Source of the DNA: Duganella levis
GTDB taxonomy: Bacteria; Pseudomonadota; Gammaproteobacteria; Burkholderiales; Burkholderiaceae_D
Assembly: GCF_009857605.1 (NCBI RefSeq)
Contig: NZ_WWCT01000018.1
Coordinates: 1 to 64,000, forward strand
Direction: 5' to 3'
Length of the DNA stretch: 64,000 nucleotides
Shown: in pieces, positions 41,432 to 50,339 of the stretch
How the letters are laid out: each line of letters begins with the position of its first letter
Position numbering within the stretch: position 1 is the first letter of the stretch
Program-made: the position numbers and the translations under genes
Notes under the pieces: generated by a model
What the model was told of the DNA's origin: nothing
Databases searched by the model: none
What the model saw: only the letters and a program-made list of their open reading frames with translations

Positions 41432-41785
41432 ATGCCCAACAAGCTTCCGTCAGCCACGCGACTGCTGCTCATCGCCGGTACCGGCCTGCACCTGGCAACG
41501 GCACTATTCCTCGGCAGCGGCGGCGCCGGCTTCCGCGCAGGGTTGTGCGTCTGGTCGCTGACGCCTTATGCAGTGCTGGCGGTGGCGATGCGGCGAGGTG
41601 CCGGCATCGGCTTGTTCACCGGTGCTCTACTCATCTTGCTGCTGGACGCAGCGACTTTCTGGTCGGTGTTTGTGGTGCCGAGCAATTCCACCGCTGCGCT
41701 GAACATGCTGGTGGCGCCGCTGTGGAATCTGCTGCTGGTAGCACCACTGGCCATAGCAGTTGACGCCTGGTACAGACGCCGCTAG
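41432..41785 (+). CDS. Small integral membrane protein of unknown function
   Basis: A 117-aa protein with about four hydrophobic helices (ATRLLLIAGTGLHLATALFL, LTPYAVLAVAMR, IGLFTGALLILLLDAATFW, NLLLVAPLAIAVDAWY). I do not recognise the family. It begins 14 bases after the AGDEF cyclase gene with AAGGGG as RBS, so the two are probably cotranscribed. The stop TAG overlaps the galactanase stop on the other strand through the palindrome CTAG. Confidence 0.75.
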   Translation: MPNKLPSATRLLLIAGTGLHLATALFLGSGGAGFRAGLCVWSLTPYAVLAVAMRRGAGIGLFTGALLILLLDAATFWSVFVVPSNSTAALNMLVAPLWNLLLVAPLAIAVDAWYRRR

Positions 41786-42789
41786 TCGATGCAGAAGGCT
41801 TCCATCGCCTTGGTTGGTCGGCCGTCGGCGCCCCAAGCGCTCAGCTCGTAGTGGCTCCAGCTGCGCGCACCTTGTGGTTCCCAGTAGATCACGCCCAGCC
41901 CCTTGTGGTCCGGCACCGCTTTCACCTTGCGCTGCACCGCCACCAGCATGTCGTAGGTATTTTGCGGCTGCGTATCTTCGCCGCCGACTTCCACCACCAT
42001 CACTTCCTTGCCGTAGCGCGCCGCCATGTCGTTCATATTGGCGGCCAGGTCGTTAATCGAGGCGGTGTAGTCGGGCCGGCCATCCAGCCAGTACGGGTAG
42101 TAGGACATGCCGATCACATCGTACTTCGCGCCGTTGGCCTTGGCGTTGTCGAACCAGGTGCGGAAGCGCTGGCTGTCGTTGCCGCGATCCAGATGCAGCA
42201 CCACCTTGGACGTTGGACTGACCGCCTTGATGGCGTCGTAGCCCTGGTTGATCAGCTGCGCCAGTTGCGGCCAGTTGTCGGTGTGACCTTCGGGATAGAT
42301 CATGCCGGTCGGCGTTTCATTGCCGACTTGTACCCACTCGGGCGTGACGCCGGCCTGCTTCAGCGCGCTCATCACCTCATGCGTGTAGCCGTAGACATCC
42401 TGCAGCAGTTGCGGGAAATCGTGACCGATCCACGCGGCCGGCTTGCGCTGCTGCTGCGGATCAGCCCAGCTGTCGCTGTAGTGGAAGTTGATCATCACGC
42501 GCATGCCCATCTTCTGCGCGCGCACCGCCATGGCGACGGTTTCGTCCTTGCTGTTGTGGCCGCTGGCGCGGTCGCTGGACGGGTTGACCCAGGTCCGCAG
42601 GCGGATGGTGTTGACGCCGTCCTCCTTCAAAATCTGCAACAGGTCTTCCTGCTTGCCCTGGCGGTTATAGAATTTGTAGCCGGTGGCTTCCATCTGCGGC
42701 AGCCAGCCGACATCGGCGCCTTTGACGAATGGTTCGGCGTGGGCGGCAAAGGTAGCCGCCATCAGGAGTGCGATCAGGATGTTTTTCAT
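41782..42789 (-). CDS. Arabinogalactan endo-beta-1,4-galactanase (GH53)
   Basis: A 335-aa secreted glycoside hydrolase family 53 enzyme that cuts beta-1,4-galactan side chains of pectin. After the signal peptide MKNILIALLMAATFAAHA come GADVGWLPQME, NTIRLRTWVNP, MINFHYSDSWADPQQQ, the acid/base Glu about E158 in WVQVGNETPTGM and the nucleophile about E267 in MVVEVGGED. No binding module is attached. It suggests use of plant cell-wall material. It is a single gene with no sugar operon nearby, convergent with a membrane-protein gene. Confidence 0.93.
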   Translation of the reverse strand: MKNILIALLMAATFAAHAEPFVKGADVGWLPQMEATGYKFYNRQGKQEDLLQILKEDGVNTIRLRTWVNPSSDRASGHNSKDETVAMAVRAQKMGMRVMINFHYSDSWADPQQQRKPAAWIGHDFPQLLQDVYGYTHEVMSALKQAGVTPEWVQVGNETPTGMIYPEGHTDNWPQLAQLINQGYDAIKAVSPTSKVVLHLDRGNDSQRFRTWFDNAKANGAKYDVIGMSYYPYWLDGRPDYTASINDLAANMNDMAARYGKEVMVVEVGGEDTQPQNTYDMLVAVQRKVKAVPDHKGLGVIYWEPQGARSWSHYELSAWGADGRPTKAMEAFCID

Positions 42790-42901
42790 GCGCGTATGCT
42801 AGCCCAAAGGCAGAGCGCGCAGGCATGCGGAAAATGGCAGAATCCATGCCCTTTCGATATGGACGCTCCGCCGTGGCGTTTGCCGGTAAGATAGAAACAC
42901 C

Positions 42902-43774
42902 ATGACCACCCAAGACTCCGCCACCGTCCTCACCTCCGATCCCCACCAGCGCCTCGGCAAGCCCGCCGGCGGCTGGCGCGCCGCTTTGTACGCCATCATC
43001 TTCGAATCCGACACGCCGAAAGGCCGCGCTTTCGACCTGGCGCTGATCGGCGCCATCCTGCTCAGCGTGCTGGTGGTGGTACTCACCAGCGTCAAGCCGA
43101 TCGCCGACCAGTATGGCGAATGGCTGCATGCCGGCGAATGGTTCTTCACCGTGCTGTTCACCATCGAGTATGTGGCGCGCTGCCTGTGCGTGCAGCGGCC
43201 GGTGCTGTACGCGCGCAGCTTCTTCGGCGTAATCGATGTGATGTCCATCCTGCCAGCCTACATCTCGCTGTTTGTGCCGGCCGCGCACGTGGTGTCGGGC
43301 GTGCGTATTTTGCGGCTGCTGCGCATCTTCCGCATCCTCAAGCTGACCTTGTACATCCAGGAATACAGCATGCTGGGCGATGCCCTGCTGGCCAGCCGCC
43401 GCAAGATCTTCGTGTTTTTGTCGGTGGTGTTCCTGATCGTGTTTTTGCTGGGCAGCGTGATGTACGTGGTGGAAGGTCCGGAAAACGGCTATACCAGCAT
43501 TCCCACCGCCGTCTACTGGGCCATCTCGACCATGACCACGGTCGGATTCGGCGATTTGGTGCCGAAGACCGACATCGGCCGCACCATCGCCTCGTTCATG
43601 ATGCTGCTGGGCTGGGGCATCCTGGCCGTGCCGACCGGTATCATCAGTTCCGAGATCACCCACCAGCGCGGCCAGCGGCTGCTGTCGCTGCGCGTCTGCC
43701 CCGGCTGCCACAGCACCGGCCATGAACCGGAAGCCCGTTACTGCAAGAACTGCGGCACGGCGCTGCCCTCCTAA
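42902..43774 (+). CDS. Kv-type potassium channel with C-terminal zinc ribbon
   Basis: A 290-aa voltage-gated-type ion channel of six helices. S1 is about 43-63, S2 about 78-97 and S3 about 105-125. The S4 voltage sensor RILRLLRIFRILK is at about 135-147, S5 about 167-190, the selectivity filter TTVGFGD at 212-218 and S6 about 228-250. The TVGFGD filter indicates K+ selectivity. Unusually, the short cytoplasmic tail ends in a four-cysteine rubredoxin-like ribbon, CPGCH plus CKNCGTALP (C266, C269, C281, C284), likely binding zinc. The stop overlaps the convergent dehydrogenase stop. Confidence 0.92.
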   Translation: MTTQDSATVLTSDPHQRLGKPAGGWRAALYAIIFESDTPKGRAFDLALIGAILLSVLVVVLTSVKPIADQYGEWLHAGEWFFTVLFTIEYVARCLCVQRPVLYARSFFGVIDVMSILPAYISLFVPAAHVVSGVRILRLLRIFRILKLTLYIQEYSMLGDALLASRRKIFVFLSVVFLIVFLLGSVMYVVEGPENGYTSIPTAVYWAISTMTTVGFGDLVPKTDIGRTIASFMMLLGWGILAVPTGIISSEITHQRGQRLLSLRVCPGCHSTGHEPEARYCKNCGTALPS

Positions 43775-44766
43775 GCCGTCAGGATCGCCTTGCGGCCGTC
43801 GGACGAGGTGTAGGCCATGGCCGCGTCGATCTGCTCGTAGCTGAACTCCTGCCCCTGCCAGGTGGCGAACATGGGATCGGCAATCAGCGCTTGCAGAGCC
43901 GTCAGCGCCGCCACCAGCCGCGCTGGCTGCTTGACCGTGGCGCTTTCGAAATTGCTGAAGCGGCGGATGGTGAGGTTTTTCATCATGAACAGCGTGGTGT
44001 GGATGGCGGCAGGCGCCGCGCCGCCCAGGAAGCCGTAGCAATAGACGGTGCTATTCGCCGGCAGGGCCGGCGCGATCTGGCCCAGCAGCTCACCGCCGAC
44101 GCCGTCGAACACCGCAGTCGCCCGCAGTTCCGCAGCCAGTACAGCCAGTTGCTCGACATAGTCCTCGCTGGTGACGATGACGTGCTCGACGCCCAGCGCG
44201 CGCAACGTCTCGGCAGCAGCCTCGCTGCGCACCAGAAGAATCGCCGGCATTTGCCGGGCCCGCGCCAGCGCCGCCATGGCGTGGCCGGTAGCCGAATTAC
44301 CGGCAGTGACGATCACGCCCTGGAGCCCGGCCTCGGCAACCTCCTCAAGAAAAGCATAAGCGGTGATGACGTTGACCAGCGAGCCGCAGTAATCCCTGGC
44401 CTTCACATGCTCCGGCAGGATCAGGCAGCTGGTGTAAGGGATAACTGCCGTCTCGCACCACAAGCCCACGCTGCCCGGGCTGCGCGTCAGCGAACGATAG
44501 ATCGCCACCTGCTTGCCGGCGTATTCGGCTGGCACGCCATCGCCGAGCGCGACCACCCTGCCCGCGCCCGACGCGCCCCACACATCGTGGCGCGACGCCG
44601 GAATCTGCGGGCCGGCCGCCGCCGGCATTTTCAGGAAGGTCTTGTCGCCATGATTGATGGCCGAGGCTTCCATCGCCACCAGCACGTGGCCGGCCGCCGG
44701 TTGCTGCGGGGCCGGAAGATCGCGCACTTCAAGTTCGCGGTTGACAGTGACACAAATCGCTTTCAT
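43771..44766 (-). CDS. Zinc-free medium-chain dehydrogenase/quinone reductase-like protein
   Basis: A 331-aa MDR-superfamily protein: MKAICVTVNRELEVRDLPAP, then EASAINHGDKTFL in the GroES-like domain and a Rossmann fold whose glycine motif reads TAGNSATGHAMAALA in place of GxGxxG/AxxGxxG. The catalytic zinc cysteines are missing, as in quinone oxidoreductases and enoyl reductases. Substrate unknown. The start at 44766 is divergent from the LysR gene, with 114 bases between, the usual arrangement for LysR control of a neighbour. Confidence 0.87.
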   Translation of the reverse strand: MKAICVTVNRELEVRDLPAPQQPAAGHVLVAMEASAINHGDKTFLKMPAAAGPQIPASRHDVWGASGAGRVVALGDGVPAEYAGKQVAIYRSLTRSPGSVGLWCETAVIPYTSCLILPEHVKARDYCGSLVNVITAYAFLEEVAEAGLQGVIVTAGNSATGHAMAALARARQMPAILLVRSEAAAETLRALGVEHVIVTSEDYVEQLAVLAAELRATAVFDGVGGELLGQIAPALPANSTVYCYGFLGGAAPAAIHTTLFMMKNLTIRRFSNFESATVKQPARLVAALTALQALIADPMFATWQGQEFSYEQIDAAMAYTSSDGRKAILTA

Positions 44767-44880
44767 TGCTGCACTCCGTTTAATGATCCAGACCGCATCA
44801 TAGGAAACCTGATCGATTGACGAAACGCCGGTCGACGACATACCATCGATTCCACTTTGGAATTGATTGGAGCAAAAAAG

Positions 44881-45756
44881 ATGGATCGTCTGGATGCCAT
44901 GCGCCTGTTTGTGCGGCTGGTGGAATGCGGCAGTTTTTCCGCCGTCGGCCGCGAGGAAGGCATCGGCCAGCCGGCGGTCAGCAAGCAGATCGCCGCGCTG
45001 GAAAGGCACCTCGGCGCGCAGCTGGTGTTACGCAACTCGCGCAATGTCGTCATCACCGATGCCGGCCAGGCCTTCTATGAATCGGCCAAGCAGCTGATCG
45101 ATGACTTTGACGCAGTGGAATCGTCCGTAGGCGACCGCCAGCAATCGCCGCGCGGCCTGGTCAGGGTCAGCACCGCGCCGGGCCACGGGCGGCTGTGCGT
45201 GACGCCGCTGCTGGCCGAATTCTTCCGGCGCTATCCGCAGGTATCGGTGGAAATCTCCGTGTCCGAACGGCCGGTCGATCTGGTGGCGGAAGGCATCGAC
45301 ATCGCCATCCGCCATGGCCGCCTGCTGGACTCGTCGCTCACCGCGCAGCAATGGTCGGAGACCGATTTTGTGCTAGCGGCCAGCCCGGCCTATCTGGCGG
45401 CGCATGGCACGCCGTCGAATCTGTCCGACCTCGACCGTCACACCTGCATCGTCTTCGCGCGCGGCCGCGAGCGTTACCCATGGCGCTTCCACAGCGGCCA
45501 GCAAGCCGTGTCCTACGTGCCGCGCGGTTCGCTATTGACCGGCGACGCCGAACACGTGCGCGCCGCCGTGCTGTGCGGCCTGGGCGTGGCGCAGGCGCCG
45601 CGCTGGCTGCTGGAAGACGAGATTCGCAGCGGCCAGGTCAGCGTGCTGTTGCCGGCCTTGCAGCCGGAGCGCCTGCCGCTCAACATCGTCTATGCAGCCG
45701 GCCGCCGCGTGCCGATGCGGGTGCGCGTGCTGATCGACTATCTGCTGGCCCAATAA
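44881..45756 (+). CDS. LysR-family transcriptional regulator
   Basis: A 291-aa regulator. The helix-turn-helix lies in 1-60 (DAMRLFVRLVECGSFSAVGR, QPAVSKQIAALERHLGAQL), followed by the two-lobed effector domain (VRVSTAPGHGRLCVTPLLAE, DIAIRHGRLLDSSL). Closest in style to the DsdA/CrgA-like group of proteobacterial LysR proteins. The start at 44881 has GGAG at 44869-44872; eight extra upstream codons in frame were rejected. It probably controls the divergent dehydrogenase gene. The effector is unknown. Confidence 0.92.
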   Translation: MDRLDAMRLFVRLVECGSFSAVGREEGIGQPAVSKQIAALERHLGAQLVLRNSRNVVITDAGQAFYESAKQLIDDFDAVESSVGDRQQSPRGLVRVSTAPGHGRLCVTPLLAEFFRRYPQVSVEISVSERPVDLVAEGIDIAIRHGRLLDSSLTAQQWSETDFVLAASPAYLAAHGTPSNLSDLDRHTCIVFARGRERYPWRFHSGQQAVSYVPRGSLLTGDAEHVRAAVLCGLGVAQAPRWLLEDEIRSGQVSVLLPALQPERLPLNIVYAAGRRVPMRVRVLIDYLLAQ

Positions 45757-45788
45757 AAAAAGCCCCCAGCATTGCTGCCGAGGGCTTC
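45754..45788 (-). terminator. Rho-independent terminator of the first TonB receptor gene
   Basis: Read on the minus strand, AAGCCCTCGGCAGC-AAT-GCTGGGGGCTT folds into a long stem and is followed by seven T. It lies 23 bases after the receptor stop. On the plus strand there is no T-run, so it serves mainly the receptor, although the hairpin also follows the LysR stop directly. Confidence 0.88.
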
Positions 45789-45810
45789 TGATACGACAGA
45801 CTGCTACAGC

Positions 45811-48570
45811 TTAGAACTTGTAGCTAGCCGACACGTAGCCAGTGGCGCCGTGTGCATCGTAGTAGGTTGGATCGTAGCCAGCCTGGAAGTAGTTACCCAG
45901 GCCGATGATCTCAGGTGGCTGACGGTTGAACAGGTTCTTCACGCCAACACGTACGGTCAGGTTTTTCACGCCGGTGTACGACACTTGCGAATCCCAGGTC
46001 GAGAACGCGCCAACACGTACTGGCGTCACCGATTTTTCCAGGTCTTCATCCGCGCGGGTTGCGTCGTGGTAGCCCGACTGGAAGTTCTGGGTCAGGTTGA
46101 CGCCCCAGTTCTGGTATTTCCAGTCAAACGCCAGCTGATGCTTCCAGCGCAGGATGATGCCGCCGTTGGCGACCGCGTTCAGCGGCGAGCCGGTTTCATC
46201 AACGGTGCGCGCCACGCTCTGCTGCACGGTACCGTCCGGCAGGGTCATGTCGTACTTGGTGACGTAGGTGCCGTTCAGGCGGGTCGCGAAGGTGCCGTAG
46301 TTGGCGGTCTTGGCGATGGTCCAGCGTGCATCCAAATCGATACCGGCGGTTTTCAGGCCACCAGCGTTCAGGTTGGTGCTGGTGATCTGGGTGATGTTGC
46401 CAGCCGCGTCACGTTGCACCAGCGAACCGTAGGCTGGGATGCCTTCGTGGTCGACGATGAACTCAGGGCTCAGCGAGGTCACCAGGTTGTTGACGTTGAT
46501 TTTCCAGTAGTCGATCGCGATCGAAGCGCCTGGAACCGGATCAATCACGAAGCCGACCGAAGTCTGTTCCGATTTCTCTGGTTTCAGGTTTGGATTGCCA
46601 CCGGCCAGCACGTTGAACTGACCAAAGGTGTTGGTCTTCGGATCGGTGAAGCTGGCGCTGGTGCCCAAGGTTTGCGGGTTGTTCAGCTCAGGCAGCGCTG
46701 CTTCGCGGAAGCCACGGCCGTAGGAAGCGCGCACCAGTACTTGTTGCAGCGGCTGGTAGCGGAAGCTGACCTTCGGATTGGTCGCGGTCGCGTTTGGATA
46801 GCGGTCGGTACGCACGGCCAGATCGGCTTCCAGGTTTTTCAGGATCGGTGCGTTCAGCTCGGCGAAGATCGCCGACGAGTTACGCGACGCCGACAGCGGC
46901 AGCGTTTGGCCGCCGTAGCCCGAGATGTCGCCCGACTGGTAAGCAGCCGATGGGTTCAGGTCCAGCTTCTCGTCGGTCATCGACGCGCCCACTGCGAACT
47001 TGGCCATACCGGCTGGCAGCTGGTACAGGTCGCCCGAGATGCGCGCGTTCAGCGAGTCATTGCTCAGGGTCGAGTTGATCATATTGCCAACGTAGTTGGT
47101 GGCGTAGATCTGCTGGGCCAGTGCTGGCGACTGGGTCGCAGCGAACGGGTTGAAGGCGTTGTTGTTGCTCAGCAGTTTGACCAGCGCCAGCTGCGACTGG
47201 TAGCCGGAGATGGTGTCTTCGCTGACGTTGCTGGAGTTATGGGTGTAGGCCACATCGTAGTCGTAACCTTTGACGGTGCCGCGGAAGCCCATCACCAGAT
47301 GGCTCATCTTGGCGTGGTCGTCGTGCGAGCGACCGCCGCCGTCAAACGCGCGGTAGCTGACGGTCACCGGCTGGCCATTGACGGTTGGGTAGTTGGCGGC
47401 CAGGTAGGACGCTGGATAGTACGGGCTGCTTGGCGACAGGATGATGGCCGGGTACACATTGGCGGTAGCGAATGCGTTGTCGGTCGACAGGAACGAGGCG
47501 CTGTACGGCGACGACTGTTCGCTGGTGGTGGTCTTCTGTTCCGAGTGGAAGCCTTCGATGAAGAATTCGTTCTGCTCGTTCAGCTTGAAGCGGAAGTTGG
47601 CCGAGACGTTGGCGCGGGTCACGTCCGGGAACAGCGGCACGGCGCCGGCCGAGTTGAAGCGGCACGAACCGGTGTTGGCGTCGAACTGGCTGCCGTTGGT
47701 GGTGCAATCGCCGCCATTCAGCGGGTTGCCCAGGCCGGAGCCCAGCGAGGCCAGCGAATTCGGGATCACGCCGTTGGCGTTTGGCTTGGTGGTCGGGTTG
47801 AAGGTGCTCAGGTTGCCGCTTGGGGTCGCCGAGGCGTCACGCAGACCGTTGTTGTTCCACGATTCGCGGGCGTAGCCGCGCTGGCTGCCGTAGATCGCTT
47901 GTTCCTTGGCGACGTCAGCCGACACGGTGAAGTTGTAGCGGTCTTCGTCGTAGTCGCCGAAGCCGGCCAGGATCGAGGCCTTGGTGTTGCGGCCGCCGCC
48001 GTCCTTGGTGCCGCTGCCGTAGCCGGTCACTTCCACGCCGTTGTAGTTGTTGCGCAGGATGAAGTTGATCACGCCGCCGATGGCGTCGGAACCGTACACG
48101 CCGGACGCGCCGTCTTTCAGGATTTCCACGTGGTCCACAGCGGCCAGCGGGATCGAGTTGATGTCGACCGAGGTACCGTCGGTGGCGAAGTTGGCCAGGC
48201 GGCGGCCGTTGACCAGCACCAGGGTTTTGTTCGAGCCGAGGCCACGCAGCGAGGCGGCAGCCAGACCGTAGGTCGAGGCGCCGGCGCCCTGGGCGCTCAC
48301 GGTGCCGCCGACGGCGGTATTGGCGGTGATGCTGGCCAGCAGCGCTTCGGTGCTGGTGGCGCCGGTCTTGGCGATGTCTTCACGGGAGACGGTCTGTACC
48401 GGCAGCGCGCCTTCAACTTGCGCGCGTTTGATGGACGAACCGGTGATTTCCACGCGGGCGATAGGCGCTTCCGGCGCGGTTTGGGCATGTGCACCGGCGA
48501 TCGCGCCAAAGGCCACGGTGCCGGAGAACATCAGGCGCAGCGAGCGCGAGATAACAGTTTCTTTGGTCAT
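45811..48570 (-). CDS. TonB-dependent outer-membrane receptor
   Basis: A 919-aa TonB-dependent receptor. Signal peptide (to about GAHA, residue 29), an N-terminal VEITGSSIKR segment, the plug domain about 50-165 (LRGLGSNKTLVLVNGRRLA, DHVEILKDGASGVYGSDAIG) and a 22-strand barrel ending in the typical aromatic C-terminus VSASYKF. The TonB-box region is not well defined. It resembles the large group of Xanthomonas/Caulobacter-type receptors for plant or protein-derived nutrients rather than siderophore receptors; there is no Fur box upstream. It is monocistronic, with its own terminator. The substrate is unknown. Confidence 0.93.
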   Translation of the reverse strand: MTKETVISRSLRLMFSGTVAFGAIAGAHAQTAPEAPIARVEITGSSIKRAQVEGALPVQTVSREDIAKTGATSTEALLASITANTAVGGTVSAQGAGASTYGLAAASLRGLGSNKTLVLVNGRRLANFATDGTSVDINSIPLAAVDHVEILKDGASGVYGSDAIGGVINFILRNNYNGVEVTGYGSGTKDGGGRNTKASILAGFGDYDEDRYNFTVSADVAKEQAIYGSQRGYARESWNNNGLRDASATPSGNLSTFNPTTKPNANGVIPNSLASLGSGLGNPLNGGDCTTNGSQFDANTGSCRFNSAGAVPLFPDVTRANVSANFRFKLNEQNEFFIEGFHSEQKTTTSEQSSPYSASFLSTDNAFATANVYPAIILSPSSPYYPASYLAANYPTVNGQPVTVSYRAFDGGGRSHDDHAKMSHLVMGFRGTVKGYDYDVAYTHNSSNVSEDTISGYQSQLALVKLLSNNNAFNPFAATQSPALAQQIYATNYVGNMINSTLSNDSLNARISGDLYQLPAGMAKFAVGASMTDEKLDLNPSAAYQSGDISGYGGQTLPLSASRNSSAIFAELNAPILKNLEADLAVRTDRYPNATATNPKVSFRYQPLQQVLVRASYGRGFREAALPELNNPQTLGTSASFTDPKTNTFGQFNVLAGGNPNLKPEKSEQTSVGFVIDPVPGASIAIDYWKINVNNLVTSLSPEFIVDHEGIPAYGSLVQRDAAGNITQITSTNLNAGGLKTAGIDLDARWTIAKTANYGTFATRLNGTYVTKYDMTLPDGTVQQSVARTVDETGSPLNAVANGGIILRWKHQLAFDWKYQNWGVNLTQNFQSGYHDATRADEDLEKSVTPVRVGAFSTWDSQVSYTGVKNLTVRVGVKNLFNRQPPEIIGLGNYFQAGYDPTYYDAHGATGYVSASYKF

Positions 48571-48991
48571 ATTAATTCCCGATTTGTTGTGTGAGTCTTT
48601 GAGACTTCATGGGCGGGACCTTGAGGGGTAATCAAAGTCGGGTCACATGACAACACGCGGGAAAGATTTCACCAATGTCAGCGTGGACAAAATGCGTCAC
48701 TTATCAGGCGCAAATGTAAAAACACCGCAGCATTAAGGCAATCTTAAGAATCGTGGGGAAGTAAAGTTTCTTAACGGCGATTTACCAGTTTTTTCACTAG
48801 TAAACTATTGAAAGACCAAATAAAGTCTGTTCATGCGGCAACGTGCCGGGCGGTGTACAGCGGCAGACTGTTGTCAGTCCGATAGTTTTGGGAACATCTT
48901 GTTACACTTGATACGAAACTCTCTTGGGAAGTTAGCATACTTTTCCTGCAACGAGCATGAAACTTGAATAAAGTTGGTTAGATACAACAGA
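48571..48991. other. Non-coding AT-rich leader/control region of the TonB receptor
   Basis: These 421 bases lie upstream of the receptor start (minus strand) and downstream of the hypothetical gene at 48992-49855. The sequence is AT-rich with runs of T and A, and contains a short dyad GACTG-ttgt-CAGTC near 48868-48881. I see no Fur box, tRNA or supported small gene; the receptor promoter must be here. Confidence 0.55.
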
Positions 48992-49855
48992 TTAATTGGG
49001 CAGCAGCCAGTGCACCGCATTGACCACGTAGCGGTGGATATCGGCCAGCGCGGCCGGATGGGTGTGCATGCCGTCGCCCGGCGCTTCGCTGACGAAGCCC
49101 GGACAGCCCTGTTGCGCGTCCCAGTTGTAATCGGCGAAATGGTGGAAGGTGCTGGCGGCAATCGCGCGGCCACGGCCGCCCTCGCCCTCGAAGGCCACGG
49201 CCAGGTTGAACATCTCGCCACTGACGATGCTGCGGCCCTGGGCGATGACGCGCGCGTCCTGCCCCGGCGGCGCGCTGACCGCGCCTTCATGCGGATGCGC
49301 CGGGAACCAGCGGATCGCGCCGGTTGGCGAGGCCGGATCGGCCATTACCGGATGTAGTGGCGCGCAAATGGTCACCGGCTGGTAGTCACCGTTGCGGCCG
49401 GAATGGTAATTCGGCCACAGGATAGCCGGCGTGCCGGTGTCGTCGTTGACGCGGCGGCGCGCATCCTGCTCCGGATTGTGCGTGTGGAAATGATGCGCGG
49501 CGCCGATATCGGCCAGGCCGCACACCGACGATCCCAGGTCCATGTGATCGCGCGCCACCAGCACGCCGCCGCCGCGCTGGCGGAAGCGTTCGATGGCCCG
49601 GCATTCCTCGGGGTGGAGGCCGTTGCCGACATCCACCGCCAGCAGCCACAGCACGTCGATATCGCTGCGATCCAGACCGGCCAGCACCGGATCGGGCTGG
49701 CCGCTGACTGCGCGGTCGCGCGCCAGCACCTCGAACAGCGGCGCACCGTCGGCGTCGCGCTGGTCGCGCAGCAGTTGCACTAGCAGCGAGAAGCGCTGGA
49801 TCGACCAGTCTTCAACGGCCGTTTCAATAGTGGTCTGGATCAGGATTTTGCGCAT
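48992..49855 (-). CDS. Hypothetical protein, possibly class I glutamine amidotransferase-like/ThuA-like fold
   Basis: A 287-aa soluble protein. Alternating strands and helices (DIDVLWLLAVDVGNGLHPEE, RFRQRGGGVLVARDHMDLGS) look like a flavodoxin-like/amidotransferase-like fold, and conserved-looking polar blocks follow (HHFHTHNPEQD, PNYHSGRNGDY, ASTFHHFADYNWDA). No catalytic Cys triad of an amidotransferase is evident, and no signal peptide is present. ThuA-like proteins share this layout, but the assignment is weak. The ATG at 49855 has no clear RBS. Function unknown. Confidence 0.7.
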   Translation of the reverse strand: MRKILIQTTIETAVEDWSIQRFSLLVQLLRDQRDADGAPLFEVLARDRAVSGQPDPVLAGLDRSDIDVLWLLAVDVGNGLHPEECRAIERFRQRGGGVLVARDHMDLGSSVCGLADIGAAHHFHTHNPEQDARRRVNDDTGTPAILWPNYHSGRNGDYQPVTICAPLHPVMADPASPTGAIRWFPAHPHEGAVSAPPGQDARVIAQGRSIVSGEMFNLAVAFEGEGGRGRAIAASTFHHFADYNWDAQQGCPGFVSEAPGDGMHTHPAALADIHRYVVNAVHWLLPN

Positions 49856-49944
49856 GGGAGGTCAGGTAAATAATCAGGTTTCCACAAAAGTGGCAAGGTC
49901 ACCAGATGCAAAGTCGGCAACAGGTTATGGAGAGCGTACCAGTT

Positions 49945-49986
49945 CTCCATTGGGAGCGCGATATCCTGATACGCCCCCAAATGGAG
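49945..49986. repeat. Imperfect inverted repeat (hairpin) between two minus-strand units
   Basis: CTCCATTGGGAGCG (49945-49958) and CGCCCCCAAATGGAG (49972-49986) pair over about 14 bp with one bulge and one mismatch, loop 13 bases. It is 45 bases after the monooxygenase stop and may be a T-less terminator or mRNA-stabilising structure. Confidence 0.45.
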
Positions 49987-50030
49987 GATGGGAATCGTGG
50001 CGGTTTTGAGCGCCGGCCCGGAGCCTACAG

Positions 50031-50339
50031 CTAGATCCGCGCCTGCAGCACCTCGACCTTGCGCTCGGCCAGCAAAGCCAGCACGCGGCCCACCACCAGC
50101 GCCTGATAATGCGACGACTGCTTGTGGTCCTCCAGCGCCTGCGCATCGCGGTAATGCTCCAGCAACAGGAAGCTGCGTGGCTGCGCGGCGCTTTCGAACA
50201 CTTCGTAGCCGAGACAGCCCGGTTCCGCCAGCGATAGTGGACGAAGCTCGTCTATGACAGCCCGCACCTGGTCATACGCGCCTTCGGCCGGCAGCCAACG
50301 GGCCACGATGGTGATTGGGGTAGTTGCGCTCATGCTCAT
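50031..50339 (-). CDS. Antibiotic biosynthesis monooxygenase (ABM/YgiN-like) protein
   Basis: A 102-aa ferredoxin-like dimeric alpha-beta barrel: ITIVARWLPAEGAYDQVRAV, EPGCLGYEVFESA and SFLLLEHYRDAQALEDHKQS. These match the putative quinol monooxygenase group. The ATG overlaps the stop of the DJ-1-like gene (ATGA), so both are translated from one mRNA. Together they suggest handling of reactive quinones or aldehydes, but this is inference. Confidence 0.88.
   Translation of the reverse strand: MSMSATTPITIVARWLPAEGAYDQVRAVIDELRPLSLAEPGCLGYEVFESAAQPRSFLLLEHYRDAQALEDHKQSSHYQALVVGRVLALLAERKVEVLQARI

Noticed and set aside
45772..48594. A 940-codon open frame on the plus strand opposite the TonB receptor
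   Set aside because: It mirrors the receptor codons in a GC-rich genome, has biased composition rich in Val, Arg and Gly, and no domain pattern. The minus-strand receptor has signal peptide, plug and barrel.
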